A stretch of 64,000 bases of DNA from Candidatus Altimarinota bacterium. Lineage in GTDB: Bacteria; Patescibacteriota; Gracilibacteria; BD1-5; UBA2023. The stretch spans positions 1 through 64,000 of the forward strand of contig JAQTWP010000002.1 of the NCBI GenBank assembly GCA_028689205.1, read 5' to 3'. The position numbers and the translations under genes are program-made. A model generated the notes under the pieces. That model was not told the DNA's origin and searched no databases. It saw only the letters and a program-made list of their open reading frames with translations. This document shows positions 56,259 to 64,000 of the stretch, piece by piece; position 1 is the stretch's first letter, and every line of letters starts with the position of its first letter.

Positions 56259-56957
56259 TTATTTTTTCTTATTTCTCTTTCTAAGAAAAAATACAATTCA
56301 TAAAGATAAGCTTAGTATAAGTATTGATAGTATTATGTATTGGTAATCGAATTTTATATGAGAAAATTTGAAGTTTTCAATATTTTGTATTCATGCTCAT
56401 ATGAATACAAAAATTAATATTGAAGGAAGAGTTCCAAGAACCGTTCACCAAAAATATCAACCGAATTCTGCTTTGAAAAATCAAGAAATATAACTAAGAG
56501 GGTCAAAAGGAACAAGCATTAATCTAGCTAAAAAAATACTCATAAAAGAATCTCATTTAATTTTTTTCTTAAGATATGTGAATTTATCAAGAAGTGAATC
56601 TGATAATATGTTTTTACCGAAGAATTTACCAAGATAATAACCTAGAGTTGAACTAAGATTTTCTCCAAGAATTGTATATATTATAGCCATTGGTAAACCA
56701 AAAAGAGAAGCTGACAAAATAATAAGTAATGATGATGGGAAAAATATTATAGTTCTAACAGCATATATAGAAACATACATTATTCCTCAATACATTCCCT
56801 CTTTTTTTAAGAAAAAATATATGTCCTTGATAATTTTTTCATTAGAGTAATTATGTATATTTTTGTAATGAAAATACAAAAATATTAAAAAAATCCAGAA
56901 AATCACAGTAAGGAGTTCGAATAAATGTTTTTCTATGAATTTTAATTTTTTTCCCAT
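56259..56957 (-). CDS. VTT/TVP38-type DedA-like membrane protein
   Basis: A 232-residue VTT-domain protein with about five helices: an N-terminal helix (about 15-32), then the core with IFFPSSLLIILSASLFG, GENLSSTLGYYLGKFFGK, RLMLVPFDPLSYISG and a C-terminal helix ending RKRNKKK. The arginine/proline re-entrant pattern is that of DedA relatives, thought to move phospholipids or act in membrane homeostasis. Between tetR and hflX on the same strand. Confidence 0.82.
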
Positions 56958-56962
56958 TAGTT

Positions 56963-58081
56963 TTAAATTATTTCTTCTAAAATTCTAGCTTTTAATTCTT
57001 CAAATCAGAGTTTTTTATTCGCACTTATAAAAATTGGATTTAAGTGAGCGAATTCTTTTTTAAGTGATTCTATCTTTGGAGAATCTATAAGATCAATTTT
57101 ATTAAAAACATTGATTCTAAATTGATTTGCTCATATTTTTTCAAGCATATTTTCAACTACTTCTATTTTATCTATAATTTTTGGATCAGATGCATCAATT
57201 ACATGCAAAAGGAAATCGCTTTCTACACTATCTTCGAGAGTTGAGGAAAAGGCCTTAATAAGATTAGGCGGTAAATCTCTAATAAAACCAATAGTATCAT
57301 TTAATAATACTTCTTTTCATTTGAAGTCTGGTGTTTCTAGATACATTTTACCAACACTAGTTCCAAGAGTTGCAAAAAGTTTATTCTCTGCAAGGACTCA
57401 TTTACGAGTTAGGGCATTCATAAGACTTGATTTACCAGAATTAGTATAACCAACAATTCCTATGGTTTTAAAGTCTTTTCTTTTTCTAGACTGTCTATGT
57501 TGAGCCCTAGTTCTTTCATAAATATGTAATTTTTCTGTAATTCTTTTTTCATTTTCTCTTAAATGACGTTTCATTATTTCAGTATTCGTTTCTCATAGTC
57601 ATCTATTAGCTCAACCTCATCAACCTCAGCCTGCTCATCATTGACGAGAAAGTTCTAATCACATTCCGAATATTCTAGGTCACATATGTTTGATTGCAGC
57701 AAGTTCGATTTGGAGTCTTGCTTCTGGTGAAGTTGCATGAAGTTCAAAAATCTTCAATATTAAGTCTACCCTATCCCAAGCCTTAAGCTTAGATTTTGCT
57801 TTTTCAAAAATTTCGTTTATATGATAAATCTGATTTGATTTTAATATATTACCGATAATTACAAGCTCAGCCCCAAGCTCTTCTCATTCTCTCATTACTT
57901 CTTCGATTTTCCCACTACCAACGAATGTATGATAATCTGGAGTGTCTCTTTTTTGAACTCTTTTAAGTACCACAACTGATCAATAAGTAGCAACAAGATT
58001 CTCAAGTTCTGCCATTCTACCTTCAAGCTCTTCTGGTTTTGTACCACTTGGTACTATATCTACTAATATTACTTTTTTCAT
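56963..58081 (-). CDS. hflX: GTPase HflX
   Basis: A 372-residue ribosome-splitting GTPase. N-terminal domain with YHTFVGSGKIEEV, a glycine-rich loop RQGGAGGGGGGANRGLGET in which six of the eight loop glycines are TGA-coded, and the GTPase domain with G1 GYTNSGKSSL, G2/G3 region DTIGFIRDLP and G4 NKID. Length is close to the family norm (about 370-430). HflX rescues stalled 70S ribosomes under stress. It starts 6 bases upstream of the VTT gene's first codon on the same strand (gene order hflX then VTT). Confidence 0.94.
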
Positions 58082-58159
58082 ATGAATTTTTATAAGATTT
58101 ATCTATTATATCCACAATACCCAAAATTCAAAACCTTGTTCAAAACATATGCAATATTT

Positions 58160-58187
58160 TTGACATTAAATATTTTCTATATATAAA
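58160..58187 (+). promoter_or_regulatory. Promoter of the 58232 gene
   Basis: TTGACA (58160-58165), 16-bp spacer, TATAAA (58182-58187). Confidence 0.65.
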
Positions 58188-58231
58188 TAATAACACTGAT
58201 TAACAAATAAAAATAAAAAGGCGGAGAAAAA

Positions 58232-58666
58232 ATGACAGCTATATTAGTTATATTGGTTTTAATAGCGGTTGGAGTATTTATTTTTCTTAAAAAAAGAAAA
58301 AAGGTAGGATTTGAAGTAAAAGAAAAAATTCTAGAATTCTACAAACTACTTCCAGAATTAGAAAAAGGAAATCCAAAAACAAAAAAAGGAGCTCTGCAAA
58401 TTCTTAAAAATCTGAAAAAATCATTTATGGATTTTAGCATTGAAGTTAAAAATAAGACTGGTAATCAAATTTTCGGTAGACAAGAAATAGAAAGTCTGAG
58501 TGAATTAATAAACAAATACCAAAATGCAGATATAAATGACAAAAGAATAATACGCGCTATTAATTCTTCTGTCAAAAAAATTGAAGATTTATTTTCACAA
58601 GGCTTGCTTGCTTTATATAAAAAAATGACTACTGATCAAATAATTAAAAATCAAAAGAAAAAATAA
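58232..58666 (+). CDS. Single-helix membrane protein with only GGN glycines
   Basis: A 144-residue protein with an N-terminal membrane helix (MTAILVILVLIAVGVFIFLKK), then a charged helical cytoplasmic domain, ending QKKK. It has a good Shine-Dalgarno (GGCGGAG), unlike most genes here, and all eight glycines are GGN with none TGA, an unlikely pattern for a native gene of this genome. Consensus promoter upstream and hairpin terminator downstream make it a self-contained cassette. Function unknown; recent transfer is inferred. Confidence 0.65.
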   Translation: MTAILVILVLIAVGVFIFLKKRKKVGFEVKEKILEFYKLLPELEKGNPKTKKGALQILKNLKKSFMDFSIEVKNKTGNQIFGRQEIESLSELINKYQNADINDKRIIRAINSSVKKIEDLFSQGLLALYKKMTTDQIIKNQKKK

Positions 58667-58684
58667 AATAAAAAGGAGAACAAA

Positions 58685-58722
58685 TTATATAAAAGAGGTC
58701 AATTGACCTCTTTTATTTTATT
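58685..58722. terminator. Bidirectional terminator
   Basis: ATAAAAGAGGTCAATTGACCTCTTTTAT, here as arms ATAAAAGAGGTCAA and TTGACCTCTTTTAT, between the convergent 58232 gene and lysS. Confidence 0.88.
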
Positions 58723-58734
58723 TAAGTAAATATA

Positions 58735-60297
58735 TTATTGTTTTATTTCAGGTTTCATAAGTGGAAACAATACTGAATCTCTTAGGTTGTCTTGACCAGT
58801 AAGAAGAGTTACTATTCTATCAATTCACATACCGAATCAACTTTGACAAGGCATTCCATATTCCATAGCAAGGACAAAATCATCATCACTTGATGTTGCC
58901 TCTTGATCTCAAGCTGCACTTGCTTTTGCTTGGTCTTCAAAATTGGATTTTTGCAAGATTGGGTCAACTAATTCAGAATAAGCTTTAAGAATTTCCCAAC
59001 CATTAACTACAACTTGAAATTGCTCAACTGTATTAGGATTTTTATCGCTAATTCTGGCAAGAGGTTGCATTAACTTAGGGTAATTATATATTATTGAAGG
59101 TCCAACTATTTTTGGTCTAAGAACTTTTTTATAAAGATAATCTATAAGCGTAGTAACTCACATTTTATCCATTCATTCGAATTGGATTCATTTATCACGA
59201 ATATCTTTTCTAAGTTGCTCAGAATCATCTTGTCAGTATTTAATTATATCAATTCAAGAAGCTTTTGTAACTGATTCTATAAAATCAAGTCTTTCCCAAG
59301 GAGTAGAAAAATCTACATCGCGAATATTTCACTCTTTATCTTTTATTTTTACTATTTTATCAATTTTTAAATTTTCAAAAAGATATTCAAACATATCTTC
59401 GGTGAATTTCATATTATCTTCAAAATCCCAAAAAACTGCATAATGCTCAACCATAGTGAATTCTTGAATATGTGAAGGATCAGATCCTTCATTCCTAAAA
59501 TCACGTGCAATTTCAAAAACTTTTTCGAATCTTCATACAGTTGCCTTTTTAAGGCTAGTTTCTGGCGAAATATGTAAAAAATAATCAGTATCAAAATCAT
59601 TATGATGAGTAACAAATGGTGCTGCTGCAGCTCAGCTTGCAGAAGAGCCAAGTATTGGAGTTTCTATTTCTATGAATCAATTTTTGTAGTAAAAATCTCT
59701 TAATAACCTTACAAAATTGGAACGGAATAAGAATCTATCATAACTATCTTTATTAGTTATCAAATCTAGATATCTCTGACGATAAATAGCCTCTTGGTCT
59801 TGAAGTCCATGGAATTTTTCTGGAAGAGGACGAATAGCTTTTGATAAGAATTGGAATTCTGCGACATATAAAGTTAACTCTCATTTATGAGTCATAAAAA
59901 GCTCTCATTTAACTCAAATAAAATCTCAAACGTCCACCAGTTTTTCTGCGAACTTGAAAGCTGACATTTCATCTGTTATATTTTCTTTAATTTCTGTTCA
60001 AGTATCTATTCTACAATTCTCTCTTGAGAACATAATCTGGATTTCTGAAGTAGAATCCTGAAGCTTGGCAAAAGCAATTTTACCGAAACTTCTATATAAT
60101 ATTATTCTTCAAGCTGTAGAATACTCTATTTTTGGTGATGCAATAACTTCGTTAACATCTCTGAACTCATTATTAGATTTTTGATTTAGTTCTTCAATAC
60201 TTTGTTTTTTATTGAATTTTGAAGCATATGGAATTATTCCTAGATTCTTCATTTTTTGGATTTTTTCTATTCTTTGAAGAGATTCATCACTATACAT
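58735..60297 (-). CDS. lysS: Lysyl-tRNA synthetase (class II)
   Basis: A 520-residue class IIb enzyme charging tRNA-Lys. OB-fold domain (about 55-165) then the catalytic core: motif 1 region FYYKNGFIEIETPIL, motif 2 FEIARDFRNEGSDPSHIQEF, and motif 3 GFGMGIDRIVTLLTG close to the C-terminus. Size matches bacterial LysRS. The gap between the class II motifs contains an insertion of moderate size. A minus-strand promoter TTGACT...TATAAT lies at about 60327-60355. Confidence 0.95.
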
Positions 60298-60412
60298 TTT
60301 TTGTATCTATTATTAATAACAGAGCCAATATTATAGATTATTAACCATAAGTCAATTTTTATAATTTTACTTTTTTATAAAATAAAAAAATGTTATTAGT
60401 TATAAAAAAAAT

Positions 60413-60441
60413 TTGATATTAATTCAAAAATAAAATATAAT
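60413..60441 (+). promoter_or_regulatory. Promoter of the HD gene
   Basis: TTGATA (60413-60418), 17-bp spacer, TATAAT (60436-60441). Confidence 0.65.
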
Positions 60442-60466
60442 TACTTCAATTAAATAACTTCATTAT

Positions 60467-61063
60467 ATGAGCGAACAAAAAATAATAAATAATGTTCTTA
60501 GATATGTGCTAGATTTACTTGAAAAAGTAAACCATTTTCCATACCATAATATCAACCATACTTTGGATGTATATTCTAGAAGTGAATATCTTGCCGATAA
60601 AGAATTCGTCCATCTGGAAGAAAAAACTGACTTGCTTCTAGCGGCATTATTTCATGATACTGGTTTTATAGAACAATATAATCAGAATGAGGTTATAGGA
60701 GCAAGAATTGCAAGGGAATATTTAGAATCTATTAATTGGAGAGAAGAAAGAATATCAAGAATAGAATGAATAATTATGGCTACTGTGGTATTTAGTAAGC
60801 CACATAACAAACTTGAACAAATAATACAAGATGCAGATTTTGATAATCTAGGTCGCAAAGATTGTCTATCAAAAACAATGAGCCTAAAAAAAGAACTGAG
60901 AATAATTAGTAAAATCAATATTCCAACAAGAGACTGGCTAATGTCTAGTTATTGATTATTCAGAATACACAAATATAATACTCTTACAGCAATAATAGAA
61001 AGAGATTCTACAAAACAAGAAAATATCAATAAATTATATGGGAGAATATCTTCAATTAAATAA
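60467..61063 (+). CDS. HD-domain phosphohydrolase
   Basis: A 198-residue HD protein: first metal His in HNINHTLDV (about 27-35), HD pair in AALFHDTGFIEQYNQ (about 61-75), and the distal Asp in IIQDADFDNLG (about 118-128). The HD-x-GF form and the size match the uncharacterised HD/PDEase group that acts on nucleotides or signalling phosphates. One TGA glycine precedes IIMATVV. Flanked by lysS (divergent) and the repeat-rich groES leader. Confidence 0.85.
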
Positions 61064-61081
61064 GAACTAAATAATTCACTA

Positions 61082-61130
61082 TGTCATTCCTGGCTTGTAC
61101 CCCCGTCATTTCCTTCGGTCACCAGGAATC
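61082..61130. repeat. Dispersed palindromic repeat
   Basis: TGTCATTCCTGGCTTGTACC...GGTCACCAGGAATC; related to 19131-19183 in reverse orientation. Confidence 0.75.
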
Positions 61131-61197
61131 TGATAATTTTTAAAAATCCATATAAAAAATTAGACATATATTGAATCTTTAAATTTCAAAAAAATTC

Positions 61198-61236
61198 TTG
61201 ACATATAATTTAGCACGCATATAATTAGCGTGCTAT
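61198..61236 (+). promoter_or_regulatory. CIRCE-type operator overlapping the groESL promoter
   Basis: TTAGCACGC (61210-61218), exactly 9 bases, GCGTGCTA (61228-61235), a variant of the HrcA site TTAGCACTC-N9-GAGTGCTAA, lying over the promoter TTGACA (61198-61203), 16 bp, TATAAT (61220-61225). Repression by HrcA under non-stress conditions is inferred; hrcA is not in the window. Confidence 0.85.
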
Positions 61237-61291
61237 TTCGAAATAGTTTTTGGTAATATTTTAAAAACCATTAATATGGAATAGTTTAGTT

Positions 61292-61343
61292 GTCATTCCC
61301 GTGCGCCCGTAGGAAGTACTCTTGGGGTAAAAACGGGAATCCA
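61292..61343. repeat. Dispersed repeat in groES leader
   Basis: TTGTCATTCCCGT...ACGGGAATCC around GTAGGAAGTACTCTTGGGGT, the inverse of the core at 18601 and 25311. Confidence 0.75.
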
Positions 61344-61360
61344 GAAAATAATTAATACCT

Positions 61361-61516
61361 TTGTCATTCTGAGTGACAACGAAGAATCCCTTTAAATCTA
61401 GGTTTTTGAAACAAAACTTGTAGAAAAATAAAGACTCAAAAGTTAAACTTGGGAATAATAATTTCAAAAGTTATTCAAAAAGGGATTGCCACGTCGCAGT
61501 CGCTCCTCACAATGAC
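61361..61516. repeat. MITE-like element, copy 2, in groES leader
   Basis: TTGTCATTCTGAGTGACAAC...GAATCCCTTT at the left, AAAGGGATTGCCACGTCG...CAATGACA at the right; 156 bp, same design as 38039-38197. It lies between the groESL promoter and groES. No ORF. Confidence 0.75.
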
Positions 61517-61587
61517 AGTTGTGATGTTAATTTTTTAATTTTCTTTATATACCAAAATATATTTTATATTCTAATTACACTATACTT

Positions 61588-61878
61588 ATGAAAATACAAC
61601 CAATGTCAGACAGAGTTCTTCTAAAATGAGTAGAAGCAGAGAAAGTAACGAAAAGCTGAATCTATATTCCAGAAAATGTAAATAAAGAAAGACCCTACGC
61701 ATATGAAGTTATAGCAGTATGACCAGGAAAAGAAGTTGACGGAAAGATAATTAAAATTGACCTAAAAGCCTGAGATAAAGTAATTAGCTGACAATATAGC
61801 TGAGATGACATAGAAATCGACGGACAAAAAATGAAAATAGTCGGAGCTGATTATATTTTAGCTAAGATTGAGGAATAA
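61588..61878 (+). CDS. groES: Co-chaperonin GroES
   Basis: A 96-residue GroES: IQPMSDRVLLKGVEAEKVTKSG with the mobile loop (about 18-32, KVTKSGIYIPEN), the roof GPGKEVDG and the C-terminal MKIVGADYILAKIEE. It caps GroEL for protein folding. Its promoter and CIRCE site lie about 350 bases upstream, across two dispersed repeats. Many loop glycines are TGA. Confidence 0.95.
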
Positions 61879-61881
61879 AAG

Positions 61882-61915
61882 CCCTCACCCCAACCCTCTC
61901 CCAAAGGGCGAGGGA
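61882..61915. repeat. GC-rich palindromic repeat
   Basis: CCCTCACCCCAACCCTCTCCC...GGGCGAGGG, just after the groES stop. It may also act as a terminator-like hairpin between groES and groEL. Confidence 0.65.
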
Positions 61916-62023
61916 GCAAAAGGAAAATTGTTTTTTGTTGATAGTTTTTAGTTTTTAGAAATACTTCCGTTTCTGTCATTTCTATGAAAATGAGGATCAA
62001 GGAAAGATAAAATCATTCCTCCT

Positions 62024-62260
62024 TTGTCATTGCGAGCGACAGCGTGGCAATCCCTTTTAATCAAGATGTTTGAAACCAAAACTTGCAGAAAAGTAAAACC
62101 TATTTTGTCATCTTGAGCGAAGTGAAACGAAGTCGAAAGATCTATTCAAATCAAATCAATACAAAATAAAATCTTCAAGATAAATACAAAATAAAACTCG
62201 GGAATTAAATTTCCCAAAAGTGTTTCTAAAAGAGATTTCTCGACAAGCTCGAAATGACAA
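62024..62260. repeat. Compound MITE-like repeat block
   Basis: TTGTCATTGCGAGCGACAGC...GGCAATCCCTTTT begins the block, TTTGAAACCAAAACTTGCAG inside resembles the interior of 61361-61516, then a second type GTCATCTTGAGCGAAGTG...GATCT and AGAGATTTCTCGACAAGCTC...AATGACAA. It reads as one element inserted into or joined with another. No ORF. Confidence 0.65.
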
Positions 62261-62265
62261 AATAC

Positions 62266-62310
62266 TGTCATTCCTGCACCCGTACCGGGTATAAACTCTG
62301 GCAAGAATCT
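62266..62310. repeat. Dispersed palindromic repeat
   Basis: TGTCATTCCTGCACCCGTACCGGGTATAAACTC...AGAATC, here in parts TGTCATTCCTGCACCCGTA and CGGGTATAAACTC; the inverse of the right half of 50645-50770. Confidence 0.7.
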
Positions 62311-62340
62311 ACAATTTATTAAAAAATTAATCTAGTTTTT

Positions 62341-62616
62341 ATGAAATCAATACAATATATATGATTTTTTAGGTATGTTATTTCAATAATATCTTGATTA
62401 ACATTGTTATTAAGTAAAAATAATATTTATTTATGAATTTTAATAATTCAAATTCTTGTTTTCTTAATATGTATTTATGAATCTGATTCAATTAAATATA
62501 TGGAAAAAGAAACTGAAGGCCTTTATGATAAGATATTTATATTGATTTTTGATTTATTTGATGTAGTTGTTTTAGAAGGTATATGCCTTTATTTTCTTAT
62601 TATTAACTTTTTATAA
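62341..62616 (+). CDS. Small membrane protein
   Basis: A 91-residue protein with two or three membrane helices (about 8-28, 30-48 and 68-88) and a short charged loop ESDSIKYMEKETEGLYD. Two glycines are TGA. It lies between groES and groEL genes, flanked by repeats. No family recognised. Confidence 0.55.
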
Positions 62617-62630
62617 CTATATAAAAGGTA

Positions 62631-62656
62631 GATTCCTGCCTTCGCAGGAATGACAA
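62631..62656. repeat. Short palindromic repeat
   Basis: GATTCCTGCC TTC GCAGGAATGACAA, a minimal copy of the TGTCATTCC family. Confidence 0.7.
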
Positions 62657-62688
62657 TAAATGACAAAACTATTTATTAACAATAGAAT

Positions 62689-63048
62689 ATGGATTTGAAA
62701 ACTTTTATAAAAGAAGCTCTTACTCAAATAGATGGAGCAATTGAAGAAACATCAGCAGTGTTTGATAAATATAATTACAAATATTGAAAAAATACCTGAT
62801 GAAATCAAACTATAGATTTTGATATACAAGTATATGCTTCAGATTGAACTGGAACAAATTGATGAATCTGAATAGATGTAGCAGGATTTAAAATTTGAAC
62901 AAATTGAGAAAGTATTAAATCAAATTATGAATTGAGTAAGATATCATTTAGTATTATTAGAGAAAATACTCTAGAACAAGAACAAAAAGAACAAATAGAA
63001 AAAAATAAAAACAATAAAATATATTCGCCTAATATTCCATGAATATAA
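62689..63048 (+). CDS. Hypothetical protein resembling Trypco2 family
   Basis: A 119-residue protein: helical start (about 1-20, FIKEALTQIDGAIEE), then paired strands DFDIQVYASDGTGTNGGIGIDVAGF, where the ASDGT-GGIGI pattern resembles the trypsin-co-occurring domain 2 family, and a charged helical tail. It lies 44 bases upstream of groEL on the same strand. Function unknown. Confidence 0.55.
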
Positions 63049-63092
63049 AAAAACCAAAAAATAATTAACTTAACTTTTAACTAACCCACACT

Positions 63093-64000
63093 ATGGCTAA
63101 AAATATTACTTTCTGAGATGATGCAAGACTTAAGATGTTTGCATGAGTAGAAAAAATCTCAAAGACTGTTGCAGCTACAATATGACCAAAATGAAGAAAT
63201 GTCATTTTTTCTAAATGATATTGAGCACCTCAAGTTACTAACGATTGAGTAACAATTGCAAAAGAAATCGAACTTGAAGATAAACTTGAGAATATGTGAG
63301 CAGAACTTATCAAAGAAGCTGCATCTAAGACTAATGATGTTGCTGGAGACGGTACAACTACCGCTGCCCTTCTGACATATGCTATGATTAAAGAGTGATT
63401 AAGAGAAATCAGATCTGGGATTAATGCAATTGAACTTAAGAATGGTATGAAAAAAGCTTGAAAAGCTATTGAAGCAGAGCTAGAAAAAAATACAAAAGTA
63501 ATTAATACAAAAGAAGAAATAGAGCAAGTTGCAACCATATCTGCACAAGACAAAGAAGTATGAGAAATTATTTCTGAAGCAATGGAAAAAGTTGGTAAAA
63601 ATGGTGTAATTACAATTGAAGAAGGTCAAACATTTGGTTTAGAGGTAGAACTTACAGAATGAATGAAATTTGATAATTGATATATAAGTCCCTACATGCT
63701 TACTGATTGAGAAAAAATGGAAGCTCGTATTAATGAGGCACATATATTAATTACTGATAAAAAAGTTTCATCTTTGAAAGATTTACTTCCAGTTCTAGAA
63801 CAACTTTCTGCAAATGGTAGAAGAGATTTGGTAATAATCTGTGATGATATTGACGGAGACGCTTTAGCTTGAATTATCTTGAATAAATTAAAATGAGTAC
63901 TTAATATTCTTGGAATTAAAGCTCCAGGATTCGGTGATAAGAAAAAAGAAATGTTAAAAGATATTGCAATTCTGACTGGTGCAACTGTAATTACAGATGA
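63093..64000 (+). CDS. groEL: Chaperonin GroEL, N-terminal part (cut by window end)
   Basis: The first 302 residues of GroEL, open to the window end: [24 protein letters not shown] (shown in part: VAATIGPKGRNV), [17 protein letters not shown] and the ATPase motif [10 protein letters not shown], then the apical domain. In-frame TGA codons stand at invariant glycines (for example ATIGPKG and TNDGVT), which is the clearest proof of UGA=Gly in this genome. With groES it folds cytosolic proteins; the two genes are separated by about 1.2 kb holding repeats and two small genes. Confidence 0.97.

Noticed and set aside
61361-62310. Insertion sequence around groES
   Set aside because: Inverted repeats are present but there is no transposase frame in either code; treated as non-autonomous repeats.

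Overview
The window is AT-rich bacterial chromosome that reads UGA as glycine (translation table 25). It therefore most likely comes from a Patescibacteria/CPR lineage of the Absconditabacteria (SR1) or Gracilibacteria group. The basis is direct: GroEL, GroES, MetG, TrpS, LysS, HflX, HtrA, Pol I and dozens of other genes are open and match their families only if in-frame TGA is read, and those TGA codons fall at conserved glycines such as the signature glycines of P-loops, the Nudix box and the GHSxGG elbow. Nearly every gene stops with TAA or TAG. Coordinates below assume code 25 unless stated.

Layout. 1-3.7 kb (minus strand): Nudix hydrolase, CYTH phosphatase, alpha/beta hydrolase, PepD-type peptidase and a short pyrophosphatase. 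3.9-10.4 kb: an M23 murein peptidase (plus) facing two large surface proteins (minus), one with three SLH domains and one with seven Ig-like repeats. 11.1-12.5 kb: zinc-ribbon protein and tmRNA. 12.6-18.5 kb (plus): an anchored surface protein, two STAS proteins, MetG, a YmdB-like phosphoesterase and HtrA. 18.7-24.5 kb (minus): a minimal Pol I, then an operon holding TrpS preceded by two tandem Trp-Trp leader peptides, each followed by a terminator. 24.7-26.3 kb: a small island whose genes have strong Shine-Dalgarno sites, only GGN glycine codons and apparent UGA stops.

26.5-33.8 kb (plus): a redox cluster of ApbE, an exported FMN-binding protein, an exported Pro-rich paralogue, a YedZ-like/rubredoxin/ferredoxin-reductase fusion and a small exported protein, then malic enzyme and a C39-like protein. 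The ApbE and FMN-protein promoters share the same 9-bp dyad at identical spacing, suggesting joint control of a flavin-based electron relay across the membrane.

33.8-41.6 kb (minus): an ECF sigma factor with a membrane partner, a Gly/Met-rich exported protein, a HlyD-like lipoprotein and an RND exporter. 45-54 kb: an ArsR/thioredoxin/permease operon, small exported proteins, a MacAB-like ABC exporter, and DUF134/DUF5320 proteins. Four promoters with the same unusual motif (TTTTTTGAATAAA, 14-15 bp, CGTA) precede the sigma gene, the Gly/Met-rich protein, a second small exported protein, and the lipoprotein/MacAB run; this looks like the sigma factor's regulon. A palindromic operator is shared by the RND gene and a TetR gene 15 kb away.

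54.9-64 kb: rubrerythrin, TetR, a VTT membrane protein, HflX, LysS, an HD protein, GroES behind a CIRCE-type operator, and the start of GroEL. Dispersed palindromic, MITE-like repeats occur throughout and are densest around groES. No rRNA, tRNA, CRISPR array or transposase gene was seen.
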